NCBI GenBank assembly: GCA_017561825.1
Contig: JAFZBK010000010.1
Coordinates: 1-64,000 of the forward strand
Direction: 5' to 3'
Length of the DNA: 64,000 nucleotides
Source of the DNA: Prevotella sp.
GTDB taxonomy: Bacteria; Bacteroidota; Bacteroidia; Bacteroidales; Bacteroidaceae
In this document: positions 14,645 through 23,937 of the stretch, piece by piece
Layout of the letters: every line of letters starts with the position of its first letter
Numbering within the stretch: the stretch's first letter is position 1
The notes under the pieces: model-generated
Told to the model about the DNA's origin: nothing
The model's database searches: none
What the model saw: only the letters and a program-made list of their open reading frames with translations
Made by a program: the position numbers and the translations under genes

Positions 14645-15964
14645 ATGAAACGAACGATGATCAGTTGCCTTATTGGGTCGTGTCTCATGATACCCGTACA
14701 GGCACAGACTTCCAGGTCTGAATTGCTGTCACACATTGAATTGGCGAGTGGTAACTATTGTAACTATCCGAACCCAACAGGTCATGTAACGCCGCCCCCG
14801 GCAGGTTATGAACCCTTCTATGTCAGTCATTACGGTCGACATGGCGCCCGTTATATGACTGATGATGATGCGTACAAGTACGTGTTGGGAAAGATGGACA
14901 CGGCACAGATTCGCGGTTGGCTGACCGACAAGGGTAAGGAAGCCTATGCACGGTTGAAGGTTGCAGCGGCAGATGCCTATCGTCGCGCTGGTGATCTCAC
15001 CCAGTTAGGCGGTCGTCAGCATCGTGCCATTGCCCATCGTCTATGTGTCAACTATCCTTCTTTGATGATGCAGCCCATTACCGTGAAGGCTAATTCATCC
15101 ACAGTGAGACGCTGTATGCTCAGTATGGCTAACTTCTGTCAGGAGTTAGTTATCATGAACCCCTCGCTTACCATCAATATGGATGCCAGTGAGCACGACA
15201 TGTATTATAACATTCCTAATGACAGTATCAATATTCCGAAGTCAGAAACCGATGATGCGCTGTACGAGAAACTGGATTCGTTCAGGCACGAGAAGTTGAA
15301 CGGTCGTCATCAAATCGAGATGCTATTCAACACGAAGGAGGCCAATGATTTCATCGACGGGTATGAGTTTGCGGATGCCTTGTGGAATATCGCCTCGGAT
15401 ATGCAGTGCCTGCCGGAACTGGGACTGTCGTTCAACGACCTGTTCACAGAGGATGAGCTGATTGATGGGTTCCGCGTTTACAATGCCAGCTGGTGCTTGT
15501 GGGAAGGACTGATGCCCGGATCACAACATAACTACTATGCCATCTATCCGTTGCTCAAGAACTTCCTGGATGAGGCCGACCTGATGATTGCCTCGGGTAA
15601 GAGTGGGGTACGACTGCGTTTCGGTCATGACAGCGTGGTACTGCCTTTCTCGTTCATCCTGGGTGTTCAGGAGGCTGTCCATGGAACAGATGACATGGAA
15701 GATCTGCATAACCATTTCTCTATCTTCCGTCTGATACCCATGGCAGGCAATGTACAGCTGATCTTCTTCCGCAAGCAGGGCTCTGATGATATCCTCGTCA
15801 AGTTCCTGATGAATGAGAATGAGACATCCATTCCCATCACGACCGACTGCTATCCTTTCTATCACTGGAAAGATGTGAGTGCTTATTATCGTAACATGCT
15901 GAAAGAGGCAAACATTACTTATAAAACAAAAATTGAAAAAGATGAAGACGATGATGATGATTAA
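14645..15964 (+). CDS. Histidine acid phosphatase (MINPP/phytase-like), copy 1
   Basis: Exported phosphomonoesterase of histidine phosphatase branch 2. The 439-residue protein has a signal peptide (MKRTMISCLIGSCLMIPVQAQ), the phosphohistidine motif SHYGRHGARYMT near residue 60, TQLGGRQHRAIAHRL near 118-132, and the proton-donor motif LRFGHDSVVLP near residue 330. This layout fits multiple inositol-polyphosphate phosphatase-like enzymes of Bacteroidetes; phytate is a likely but unproven substrate. The C-terminus is a run of Asp/Glu. Start set at 14645 (MKRT); MILMKR at 14636 is an alternative. A paralogue follows with an 8-base overlap. Confidence 0.88.
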   Translation: MKRTMISCLIGSCLMIPVQAQTSRSELLSHIELASGNYCNYPNPTGHVTPPPAGYEPFYVSHYGRHGARYMTDDDAYKYVLGKMDTAQIRGWLTDKGKEAYARLKVAAADAYRRAGDLTQLGGRQHRAIAHRLCVNYPSLMMQPITVKANSSTVRRCMLSMANFCQELVIMNPSLTINMDASEHDMYYNIPNDSINIPKSETDDALYEKLDSFRHEKLNGRHQIEMLFNTKEANDFIDGYEFADALWNIASDMQCLPELGLSFNDLFTEDELIDGFRVYNASWCLWEGLMPGSQHNYYAIYPLLKNFLDEADLMIASGKSGVRLRFGHDSVVLPFSFILGVQEAVHGTDDMEDLHNHFSIFRLIPMAGNVQLIFFRKQGSDDILVKFLMNENETSIPITTDCYPFYHWKDVSAYYRNMLKEANITYKTKIEKDEDDDDD

Positions 15965-17255
15965 CAGAAGACGGCTGATAGTGTTGTTCACTATCCACCT
16001 ATCACTATTCACTTGTGTAGCGTTTGCCCAGACCAGTAAGAAAGAGATCTTCAAGGACATCAACCGTACGGGCTCGAACTACTTTGCCTATCACGGTCCT
16101 ACAGCCAAGAAGCTGACGAAGGCTCCCGCAGGGTATGAACCTTTCTATATCAGTCATTACGGCCGACATGGCTCGCGCTATATGTCGAACAACGAGTATT
16201 ACGTTACCGCCATCAACAAGCTCGACAGCGCCCAACAGTTCGGTCTGCTGACAGCAGAAGGCAAGGATGTGCTGGAGAAACTGAGGATTGGTTATGCGGA
16301 TGCCTGGCATCGTGATGGTGACCTGTCCAAGCTGGGAGCACGACAGCATCGTGAGATTGCTCACCGTATGTATGAGAGGTATCCGGAACTCCTGTCGCAA
16401 CCATTGGCGATAGATGCAAAGTCATCTACCTCCCGTCGTTGCATGCTGAGCATGTTCAACTTCTGTCAGGAACTGCAAAGGCAGAATCCACAGCTCTCGA
16501 TCAGCATGAATGCCAGTAAGCACGACATGAAATATGTGGTGGAGGACCTGAGTATCAAACCCACGGAAACTCCTGAGAGCAACCTCTATGAGCAGCAGCG
16601 TGCAGCCATCTTCGAAAGCGCACACGACAGTCGTAGGTTGATGAAATCTCTGTTTACTGACCCTGCCAAGGCGGAAGTGTTTGTCAACGGACGGGATCTG
16701 ATGGAGGCACTCTATAATGTGGCAGAGGATCTGCAGAATGTTCCTGAACTGGGAATCTCGTTGATGGAGGTGTTCACCAAGGACGAGCTGTTCAATATGT
16801 GGAAAGGCTATAATGCAGGGTGGTTACTGAATACCGGACTCGTGCCGGGTAGTACACCTTATTATATGCAACAGCAGGAGGTGTTGGATAGTATTGTGAG
16901 CACAGCCGATCAGGTGATCCGCAAGGGTGAGCCCACTGTAACCCTACGCTTCAGTCATGACAGTTCCGTACTGCCTTTGGCTTATCTTCTTGGTCTCAAG
17001 GAGGCGAGGGGAGGGAAGGCTGACATCCCCAACCTGTACAAGTACATCTCTATTGACAAGATTATTCCGATGGCAGCGAATATCCAGCTGGTGTTCTATC
17101 GTAAGGCGGATTCGGATGATATCCTTGTGAAGTTCTTCTTGAATGAGAACGAGACGACGGTTCCTGCAGTGAAGACCGACTGTGCACCGTATTATCATTG
17201 GAGGGATGTGAAGAGAATGTGGAATGAGGAATGTGGAATGAATAATAAAGATTGA
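15957..17255 (+). CDS. Histidine acid phosphatase, copy 2
   Basis: Tandem paralogue of the preceding gene, with SHYGRHGSRYMS, LSKLGARQHREIAHRM and LRFSHDSSVLP in the same order and a closely similar C-terminus (ILVKFFLNENET, PYYHWRDV). About 432 residues from the ATG that overlaps the upstream stop (ATGATTAA); in-frame ATGs at 15933-15954 are possible too. The hydrophobic core of the signal peptide (IVLFTIHLSLFTCVAFAQ) is encoded largely by a 7-base array, and the last residues (MWNEECGMNNKD) by another. Probably periplasmic. Confidence 0.87.
   Translation: MINRRRLIVLFTIHLSLFTCVAFAQTSKKEIFKDINRTGSNYFAYHGPTAKKLTKAPAGYEPFYISHYGRHGSRYMSNNEYYVTAINKLDSAQQFGLLTAEGKDVLEKLRIGYADAWHRDGDLSKLGARQHREIAHRMYERYPELLSQPLAIDAKSSTSRRCMLSMFNFCQELQRQNPQLSISMNASKHDMKYVVEDLSIKPTETPESNLYEQQRAAIFESAHDSRRLMKSLFTDPAKAEVFVNGRDLMEALYNVAEDLQNVPELGISLMEVFTKDELFNMWKGYNAGWLLNTGLVPGSTPYYMQQQEVLDSIVSTADQVIRKGEPTVTLRFSHDSSVLPLAYLLGLKEARGGKADIPNLYKYISIDKIIPMAANIQLVFYRKADSDDILVKFFLNENETTVPAVKTDCAPYYHWRDVKRMWNEECGMNNKD
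15987..16014. repeat. 7-base tandem array encoding a signal peptide core (TTCACTA)
   Basis: TTCACTA, TCCACCT, ATCACTA, TTCACTT. It is translated as Phe, Thr, Ile, His, Leu, Ser, Leu, Phe and Thr codons in the h-region of the phosphatase signal peptide. Confidence 0.85.
17213..17247. repeat. 7-base tandem array at the end of phosphatase 2 (TGGAATG)
   Basis: GAGAATG, TGGAATG, AGGAATG, TGGAATG, AATAATA. It supplies the last coding codons of the gene. Confidence 0.82.
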
Positions 17256-17258
17256 GAT

Positions 17259-18092
17259 ATGAAAATTGGAATTGATTTAGGAGGAACGAATATGCGAGTG
17301 GGACTCACAGATGGAGCCACGCTCGTGAACAGTGTGATTGAACCCTGTCCTGCAAAAGAGACGGAAGAGGTGGTGATCAACCAGTTGAAAAGGCAGATTG
17401 CCCAACTGATGAGTACTGACGTGACAGGCATTGGTGTGGGTGTGCCATCAGTGGTTGACTGTCAGCAGGGTATCGTATATAACGTGGCCAACATCCCTTC
17501 GTGGAAAGAGGTGCATCTGAAGGAGATCCTGGAGAAAGAGTTTGGCGTTCCTGTTGCTGTCAACAACGATGCGAACGCCTTTGCCTTAGGTGTATGGAAA
17601 TATGGCGAAGGAAAAGGAACACGCGATATGGTAGGACTGACGATGGGTACGGGCATTGGCTCGGGCATCATCATTGATGGGAAACTGTATAACGGTGTGA
17701 ATACTGGCGCAGGCGAGATCGGTTCACTGCCTTATAAGGATGCCGATTACGAGTTCTACTGCAGCAGCAGGTTCTTCAGTCATCTGCATGGTGACACAGG
17801 AGCGAACTTCGGCAAGCGTGCTCAGGCAGGTGATGCTGAGGCTATTGCTGTGTGGAATGAGTTCGGGCAGAACGTGGGCGAGCTGATCAAGGCTGTCCTC
17901 TTTACCTATGCCCCTGAGGCTATCATCATCGGTGGTGGTATCGCCAGTGCTTTCTCGTTGTTCGAAGCACCCATGCGTGCCTCGTTGGAATCATTCCCGT
18001 ATCCCGCTAATGTTGCTGCTACCCGCATCATGCCATCAACATTGCCTAATGCAGCTATTTTAGGTGCAGGAGCTTTAACAATTGATAATTGA
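17259..18092 (+). CDS. ROK-family sugar kinase (glucokinase-like)
   Basis: Cytosolic ATP-dependent sugar kinase, 277 residues. It has the phosphate-1 motif IGIDLGGTNMRVGL at the start, VNNDANAFALG near residue 100, MGTGIGSGIIIDGKL near 129-143, GAGEIGSLPY near 152 and IIIGGGIASAF near 225. The zinc-binding CxCGxxGCxE signature typical of ROK proteins is missing; only a lone Cys (FYCSSRFF) is found there. Its four-residue tail TIDN and the TGA stop come from the 7-base array at 18080. It is 3 bases after the phosphatase and about 20 before a GH2 enzyme, so it may phosphorylate a sugar released by that enzyme. Confidence 0.85.
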   Translation: MKIGIDLGGTNMRVGLTDGATLVNSVIEPCPAKETEEVVINQLKRQIAQLMSTDVTGIGVGVPSVVDCQQGIVYNVANIPSWKEVHLKEILEKEFGVPVAVNNDANAFALGVWKYGEGKGTRDMVGLTMGTGIGSGIIIDGKLYNGVNTGAGEIGSLPYKDADYEFYCSSRFFSHLHGDTGANFGKRAQAGDAEAIAVWNEFGQNVGELIKAVLFTYAPEAIIIGGGIASAFSLFEAPMRASLESFPYPANVAATRIMPSTLPNAAILGAGALTIDN

Positions 18093-18114
18093 TAATTGAC
18101 AATTGAAAATTATG
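18080..18114. repeat. 7-base array forming the ROK/GH2 junction (AATTGAT)
   Basis: AATTGAT twice, AATTGAC, AATTGAA and AATTATG. It holds the stop codon of the kinase gene and the start codon of the GH2 gene. Confidence 0.93.
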
Positions 18115-20640
18115 AAATGCAGAGATATAATGGCCGGTTTGATGCTCGTTGGGGCATTGACGGCATGTACAGAGAAGGCTGCACAAGACATGGAATGGCA
18201 GGTGCAATCATCGGATAAGGTGAATGTGACGGGCGATATACTGTCAACACCTGAAGCCAAAACCAAGGGATGGATACCAGCACAGGTTCCATCGACATTG
18301 ATGGGTGTCCTGACTGCTAATGGAATAGAGCCTGAGGCGATGACTGCTGAGGATTATGCAAAGATTGACAAGAAGCAGTTCGAGAAGAGTTGGTGGTATC
18401 GTACCACGTTTAAGGTGCCTGCATTGAAAGAAGGTGAGCACGTGTTGTTGGACTTCGACGGTATTTGCTACCGCGCCAATGTGTGGCTCAACGGTAAGCA
18501 GATAGCCAACAGTCAGGAGATGGCAGGCTCGTTCCGTCAGTTTGAGTATGATGTAACCAAGCAGATTACTAATAATAATGTGCTCGCAGTGGAGGTGTTC
18601 CGCGCTCAGCCAGGAGAGCCGAACATTGGCTTTGCCGACTGGAATCCTCGTCCTGCCGACGAGAGTATGGGTATCTATCGTGAGGTGAGAGTAAAAACCT
18701 GCGGCAACGTGGCCGTATCGCATTCAGCCGTTCGTTCAAGGGTGAACACCGAGACACTGAAAGAAGCATGGCTTACCGTGGCTACCGAACTGAAAAATCT
18801 TTCGGACCAGTCGGTTGAAGGTGTTTTACAAGGCACAGCTGACGGTCATTCGTTCAGTTGTCCTGTTACCCTAGCTCCTGGTGAGGATCGTCTTTTTGCC
18901 TTGCCCGAAGAGATTCATATAGACAATCCCCGTCTGTGGTGGTGCCACAACATGGGTAAGCCCGAACTCTGCGACCTGCATGTGGAGTTCGTGGAGAACA
19001 ACAAGGTTTCGGATAGTGAAGACGTGCGTTTCGGTATTCGTGAGATTCGCAGTTATCTGACAGACGAGAATTATCGTGCCTTTACCCTGAATGGTAAGAA
19101 GGTGCTGCTCCGCGGTGCTGGCTGGACGGATGATATCTATCTGCGTGACACCCCTGCTACCAACCGACTGCAGTTGGAGTATGTTCGTGATATGAATATG
19201 AATACCGTACGACTGGAGGGCTTCTGGGGAACCTCGCAGAACTTGTACGACCTCTGTGATGAGCTCGGACTGTTCATCCTGGTGGGCTGGAGCTGTCATT
19301 GGGAGTGGGAGGACTATCTGGGCTCTCCCTGTGATGAGCGCTTTGGTGGCATTACCAGTGAGGAGAATATCGAGTTGATTGGTCAGTCGTTCGAGGACCA
19401 GGTGATGTGGCTGCGCTATCATCCTTCCATCATCGGATGGTTTGTGGGTAGTGACATGCTTCCCAAGCCTGAATTGGAAAAGCGCTATCAGGAGTTCCTC
19501 AGTAAGAATGACGATCGTGACTACCTGATCTCTGCCAAGGAGATGGAGAGTACGATATCAGGATCATCGGGTACGAAGATGGCTGGACCGTATGAATATG
19601 TAGGACCGGCCTACTGGTATCTGCCGGATGCACCAGGTGGTGCCTTCGGTTTCAATACCGAGACAGGTATTGGTGCGCAGCTGCCCGTGAAGGAGTCGTT
19701 AGTGAAGATGTTAGGTAATAACCTGTTCCCCATCGACAACCGTTGGGATATCCTCTGCACGGCATCGGGTGCTGACATGAACTCGCTTAAGCAGCTCAAC
19801 GAAGTGATCCATAACCGCTTTGGTGATGCAAAGGATATCGACGAGTACCTGTATCGTGCAGATATGCTGAACTACGAGAGTACAAAGGCGATGTTTGAGT
19901 CGTTCCGTGCCAGGATGCCTCATACCACGGGTATCATCCAGTGGATGCTGAATGGTGCACGACCAGGAATCTATTGGCAACTCTATGATTACTACAAGCA
20001 GCCCAATGCAGCCTACTATGGTGTGAAGAAAGGTAATGCACCTGTGCAGTTAATCTACGACTATCACCAGAAGGCGGTATATGCAGTGAATGAGACACTT
20101 GAACCCGTTGCGTTTAAGTCGTCCATGCAACTGATCAGGAACGCAGGAAACGAAAAGAATGAGCAGGAGGTAAAGGTAGAACCTGCCACATCCGTCAAGG
20201 TGTTTGATATTGATCTGGGAGATGATCCAGCGGCTTTCCTCTTCCTGAAGTGCTTGGATGCTGACGGAAAGACTTCCGAATCGAACGAGTATTTCCTGAT
20301 AACAGGTGATGATACTTACAACTGGAGTGCTACCACTTGGGTACATACGCCCATCACCCAGTATGCATCCTATAAGATGCTTGATGAGATGACGGTCAGG
20401 ACTTGTGATCTGTCGGTGGAGAAGAAGCAGGCGGACAGCTATGAAGTAACGGTTAGCAATCCGTCCGACAAAGTAGCCTTCATGATCCGTCTTACCGCCA
20501 AGGATGCAAAAGGAAACCTGGTTTGTCCTGCCTATTGGTCGGACAACTATCTGACACTGGCTCCAGGAGAATCGCGAACCATTACTTGTAGAATGCCTTC
20601 CTTACCGAAGGATGCAAAGGTAACGATTCAGGCAGAATAA
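18112..20640 (+). CDS. GH2 lipoprotein, exo-beta-D-glucosaminidase-like
   Basis: 842-residue glycoside hydrolase of family 2. A lipoprotein signal (MLVGALTAC, Cys near residue 19) is followed by a sugar-binding jelly-roll domain, an immunoglobulin-like domain, a TIM barrel from about residue 315 (VLLRGAGWTDDIY) and C-terminal beta domains. The acid/base position is an Asp in WFVGSDMLP (D448) and the nucleophile is in FNTETGIG (E517), an Asp/Glu pairing as in exo-beta-D-glucosaminidase CsxA rather than the Asn-Glu of beta-galactosidases. The frame can start at TTG 18103; the ATG at the end of the 7-base array is preferred. Likely anchored in the outer membrane or periplasm. Confidence 0.85.
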   Translation: MKCRDIMAGLMLVGALTACTEKAAQDMEWQVQSSDKVNVTGDILSTPEAKTKGWIPAQVPSTLMGVLTANGIEPEAMTAEDYAKIDKKQFEKSWWYRTTFKVPALKEGEHVLLDFDGICYRANVWLNGKQIANSQEMAGSFRQFEYDVTKQITNNNVLAVEVFRAQPGEPNIGFADWNPRPADESMGIYREVRVKTCGNVAVSHSAVRSRVNTETLKEAWLTVATELKNLSDQSVEGVLQGTADGHSFSCPVTLAPGEDRLFALPEEIHIDNPRLWWCHNMGKPELCDLHVEFVENNKVSDSEDVRFGIREIRSYLTDENYRAFTLNGKKVLLRGAGWTDDIYLRDTPATNRLQLEYVRDMNMNTVRLEGFWGTSQNLYDLCDELGLFILVGWSCHWEWEDYLGSPCDERFGGITSEENIELIGQSFEDQVMWLRYHPSIIGWFVGSDMLPKPELEKRYQEFLSKNDDRDYLISAKEMESTISGSSGTKMAGPYEYVGPAYWYLPDAPGGAFGFNTETGIGAQLPVKESLVKMLGNNLFPIDNRWDILCTASGADMNSLKQLNEVIHNRFGDAKDIDEYLYRADMLNYESTKAMFESFRARMPHTTGIIQWMLNGARPGIYWQLYDYYKQPNAAYYGVKKGNAPVQLIYDYHQKAVYAVNETLEPVAFKSSMQLIRNAGNEKNEQEVKVEPATSVKVFDIDLGDDPAAFLFLKCLDADGKTSESNEYFLITGDDTYNWSATTWVHTPITQYASYKMLDEMTVRTCDLSVEKKQADSYEVTVSNPSDKVAFMIRLTAKDAKGNLVCPAYWSDNYLTLAPGESRTITCRMPSLPKDAKVTIQAE

Positions 20641-20642
20641 AC

Positions 20643-20674
20643 AAAAAGGGAAGTGAACAATCACTTCCCTTTTT
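20643..20674. terminator. Bidirectional terminator between GH2 and araB
   Basis: 14-bp perfect stem (aaaaagggaagtga with tcacttcccttttt) and loop ACAA, with A and T runs on both sides. It ends both convergent transcripts. Confidence 0.93.
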
Positions 20675-20691
20675 CTATGTCGCTTCAGCGA

Positions 20692-22278
20692 TTACTTCTT
20701 GTCAACAGCGCACTGCTCAATGGGCAGACAGCGCTTGTAGTTCTCAATGTATTTCTCGAAGCCTGCTACATCTTCCGGAGTAGGAGCGATGCTGGTACCT
20801 GTATTACCTGCGAAGACCACATCCTCGAGGTAGTCAGCCAGGTTCTTACCATTCTGGTTGATCAGGTAAGCAGCCAGCAGGGCAATACCCCAAGCGCCAC
20901 CTTCGCCAGCAGTCTCCATCACGCTGATAGGACTGTTCAGTGCGGCAGCCAGCATGCGCTGACCAACGCCAGCAGTCTTGAAGTAGCCACCATGACCCGT
21001 GATACGATCCACGCGAATCATCTCGTCCTTGAACAGGATGTCGTTACCAATCTTCAGCACACCGATAGCACCATAGAGCTGGGCACGCATGAAGTTTGCC
21101 AGGTTGAACTTATCGTTGGCTGAGCGAACGAAAAGCGGACGACCGTCAGCTAATCCTGTAACAGGCTCACCGCTGACGTAGTTATAGGCCATCAGACCAC
21201 CGCAGTCGGTATCGCCATCCAAGGCCTTGTTGAAGAGTTTGCCGTAGAGCTCGTTCATGTCAACAGGCACACCTAACAACTGCTGATACTCCTTGAAGAG
21301 ACCAACCCACGCATTGATGTCGCTGGTACAGTTGTTACAGTGTACCATGGCCACAAGACTTCCATCAGGGGTGGTTACCATATCAATCATCTCGTAAGGC
21401 TTGGAGAGTTCCTTCTCCAAAACGATCATTGAGAAAGATGATGTTCCTGCACTGACATTACCTGTACGCTGCTTCACGGCATTGGTAGCCACCATACCTG
21501 TACCCGCATCGCCTTCAGGAGGACAAACGGGGATACCAGCCTTTAGGTGACCGGATACGTCAATCTTCTTAGCACCTTCAGCACTGAGGAAACCAGCGTT
21601 CTCGCCTGCATTCAGTGATTTAGGCAGAATGTCGAGCAACTTCCAAGGATAACCCTTGGGAGCCACGAGCTTGTCGAACTTCTCCACCATCGTGGCATCG
21701 TACGTCTTGGTCTTGGGATCCACGGGAATCATACCCGAAGCATCGCCAACACCTAACACAAACTGACCTGTTACCTGCCAGTGAACATAACCTGCAAGGG
21801 TAGTGAGGAACTTGATATCCTTCACGTGCTCATTGTCCTCGAGGATGCACTGATAGAGGTGAGAAATGCTCCAGCGAAGAGGGATGTTGTAGTTGAAGAG
21901 CTGAGAGAGCTCTGCGGCAGCCTTACCGGTATTGGTGTTACGCCAGGTACGGAAGGGCACGAGGATCTCCTCTTTCTCGTTGAAAGCCATATAGCCGTGC
22001 ATCATAGCTGAGAAGCCGATGGCAGCAAGAGACTCGATCTCGCAGTCGTATTGCTTCAGCACATCCTTGCGGAGATCAGCGTAGCAGTCCTGCAGTCCGT
22101 ACCAGATAGCCTCGATAGAGTAGGTCCAAAGACCGTCAACCAGTTGGTTCTCCCACTCATGCGAACCCTGTGCAATGGGCTTGTTGTCCTCGTCAATGAG
22201 GACTGCCTTGATGCGGGTAGAGCCAAACTCGATACCGAGAATGGCCTTACCTGCTTCTATTGTTTGTTTTGCGGTCAT
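20692..22278 (-). CDS. araB: L-ribulokinase, FGGY family
   Basis: Phosphorylates L-ribulose in arabinose catabolism. 528 residues with the FGGY N-terminal domain (ILGIEFGSTRIKAVLID at about 15-31, IGFSAMMHGYMAF near 90) and the C-terminal ATPase domain (GNVSAGTSSFSMIVL, TGHGGYF, ETAGEGGAWGIALLA). The start is the ATG at 22278, which lies in the terminal heptad of a 7-base array; an upstream TTG (22287) belongs to that array. It is the last gene of the arabinose operon, 30 bases after araA, and runs into the bidirectional terminator. Confidence 0.93.
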   Translation of the reverse strand: MTAKQTIEAGKAILGIEFGSTRIKAVLIDEDNKPIAQGSHEWENQLVDGLWTYSIEAIWYGLQDCYADLRKDVLKQYDCEIESLAAIGFSAMMHGYMAFNEKEEILVPFRTWRNTNTGKAAAELSQLFNYNIPLRWSISHLYQCILEDNEHVKDIKFLTTLAGYVHWQVTGQFVLGVGDASGMIPVDPKTKTYDATMVEKFDKLVAPKGYPWKLLDILPKSLNAGENAGFLSAEGAKKIDVSGHLKAGIPVCPPEGDAGTGMVATNAVKQRTGNVSAGTSSFSMIVLEKELSKPYEMIDMVTTPDGSLVAMVHCNNCTSDINAWVGLFKEYQQLLGVPVDMNELYGKLFNKALDGDTDCGGLMAYNYVSGEPVTGLADGRPLFVRSANDKFNLANFMRAQLYGAIGVLKIGNDILFKDEMIRVDRITGHGGYFKTAGVGQRMLAAALNSPISVMETAGEGGAWGIALLAAYLINQNGKNLADYLEDVVFAGNTGTSIAPTPEDVAGFEKYIENYKRCLPIEQCAVDKK

Positions 22279-22310
22279 AACTGTCAATTTTCAATTGTCA
22301 ATTATCAATT
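22276..22310. repeat. 7-base array forming the araA/araB junction
   Basis: On the minus strand: AATTGAT, AATTGAC, AATTGAA, AATTGAC, AGTTATG. The araA stop overlaps the first heptad and the araB start is the end of the last, so the whole 30-base gap is array. Confidence 0.93.
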
Positions 22311-23841
22311 ACTTCAGTGCTTTGTTAAGCATGAAGTAGATCTCGTTGTTGCGGAGGGTCTGCTTGAAGTCATAGATGTTCGTCTCCTTGTTGATCTTGA
22401 CATACTCGATGCCAGCCATTTCTGCGAAGTCCTCCCAGTACTCTTCAGTGATATCATAAGAGAAGGCACTGTGATGAGTACCACCGGCGAGGATCCAAGC
22501 ACCTGCGCCAATCTCGAAGGTAGGCTGTGGAACCCAGAGGGCAGAAGCCACGGGCAGATGAGGCATGGGCTTCGGCTCGATGCACTCAACTTCCTGAGAG
22601 ATCAGGCGGAAGCGGTTACCGAGGTCAACCACGGTAGCCTTGATACCACGACCAGTCTTTGAGGTGAACACCAGACGGGCGGTCTGCTGCTTGCGGATAC
22701 CGATACCGAGGAAGTGAACCTCCAGCTTGGGCTTGTCAGTAGCAATCAGCGGACAGATCTCGAGCATGTGACTCTGCAGACAAGAAGAGCGGTCACCAGC
22801 GAAGTTCAAGGTGTAGTCCTCGAGGAATGAGCAACCAGTAGGCATGCCCTGCTGGATCACCCACAAGGTGCGATACAGGCAAGCTGTCTTCCAGTCACCT
22901 TCAGCACCGAAGCCATAACCCTCTTCCATCAGACGCTGTGAGGCAAGACCCGGAATCTGGTCGAAGCCCACGAAGTTAGGATCGTTGATGTCAGCATCAC
23001 CCAGGTCGTCGAAGTTCGTGGTGAAGGCAGTAGCGCCCTCATCCTTCAGTACGCGGCGCAGTGCGATCTCAGCCTTAGCCGAGTTCTTTACCTTCTCCCA
23101 ATAAACCTCTTCGCCACTCTCGTCGATCTTGATGGTATAGAGCTTCTTGTATTCCTCAACGAGCTCATCAGCCTCCTTGTCGGTTACCTTCTTATAATAC
23201 TCCATCAGAGAGCTGACAGGGTAGTAGTCAACATGATAACCCAGACGCTGCTCGAACTCCACGCGGTCGCCATCAGTCACGGCCACATTGTTCATGTTCA
23301 TACCGAACATCAGACAGCGAACGTTCTTGGCGTCAGCCACACCGGCAGCTACACGAGCCCAAACGGCAATCTTCTTCTGAGCATCCTCATCCTTCCAGTA
23401 GCCGCAAACCACCTTACGGGGAACGCGCATACGGGTGCAGATATGACCGAACTCGATGTCACCGTGAGCACTCTGGTTCAGGTTCATGAAGTCCATGTCG
23501 ATCTTGTCCCAGGGAATCTCAGCGTTATACTGTGTGTGGAAATGGAGCAACGGCTTCTGCAGTGCCTGCAGACCCTTGATCCACATCTTTGCGGGAGAGA
23601 AGGTGTGCATCCAGGTGATGATACCCACGCACTTCGCATCGTTGTTGGCAGCCTTCATCACATCCTCCACTTCCTTGGAGCTGTTGGCTGTACCTTTATA
23701 AACAACCTTGATAGGGATGATGCCACTGGCGTTCAAGCCTTCCACCATCTCCTTGGAGTGACCGTCAACAGCAACCACTGCGTCACCTCCATATAGTAAC
23801 TGTGCACCAGTTACCCACCATACTTCACAATTTTTAAACAT
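22309..23841 (-). CDS. araA: L-arabinose isomerase
   Basis: Converts L-arabinose to L-ribulose. 510 residues with the family's opening VWWVTGAQLLYG, WMHTFSPAKMWI near residue 77, FHTQYNAEIPW near 98, the catalytic/metal region AEGDWKT (about 308-314), SFLEDYTLNF near 333 and GTHHSAF near the C-terminus, which supply the Mn-binding Glu and His residues. Normal length. It is preceded by a four-helix-bundle gene that separates it from araD, and followed by araB. Confidence 0.96.
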   Translation of the reverse strand: MFKNCEVWWVTGAQLLYGGDAVVAVDGHSKEMVEGLNASGIIPIKVVYKGTANSSKEVEDVMKAANNDAKCVGIITWMHTFSPAKMWIKGLQALQKPLLHFHTQYNAEIPWDKIDMDFMNLNQSAHGDIEFGHICTRMRVPRKVVCGYWKDEDAQKKIAVWARVAAGVADAKNVRCLMFGMNMNNVAVTDGDRVEFEQRLGYHVDYYPVSSLMEYYKKVTDKEADELVEEYKKLYTIKIDESGEEVYWEKVKNSAKAEIALRRVLKDEGATAFTTNFDDLGDADINDPNFVGFDQIPGLASQRLMEEGYGFGAEGDWKTACLYRTLWVIQQGMPTGCSFLEDYTLNFAGDRSSCLQSHMLEICPLIATDKPKLEVHFLGIGIRKQQTARLVFTSKTGRGIKATVVDLGNRFRLISQEVECIEPKPMPHLPVASALWVPQPTFEIGAGAWILAGGTHHSAFSYDITEEYWEDFAEMAGIEYVKINKETNIYDFKQTLRNNEIYFMLNKALK

Positions 23842-23855
23842 GGCTTTAAAAATTT

Positions 23856-23890
23856 AATTGATAATTGATAATTGACAATTGACAATTAGA
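23856..23890. repeat. 7-base array, 3' side of the four-helix-bundle gene
   Basis: On the plus strand AATTGAT twice, AATTGAC twice and AATTAGA. It lies between the small gene's stop (23938) and araA, in opposite orientation to the array at 24292-24326. Confidence 0.92.
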
Positions 23891-23937
23891 TGCCGGATGT
23901 GAACTATCGCATATCTTTGTTATTATTTATACTTTTC

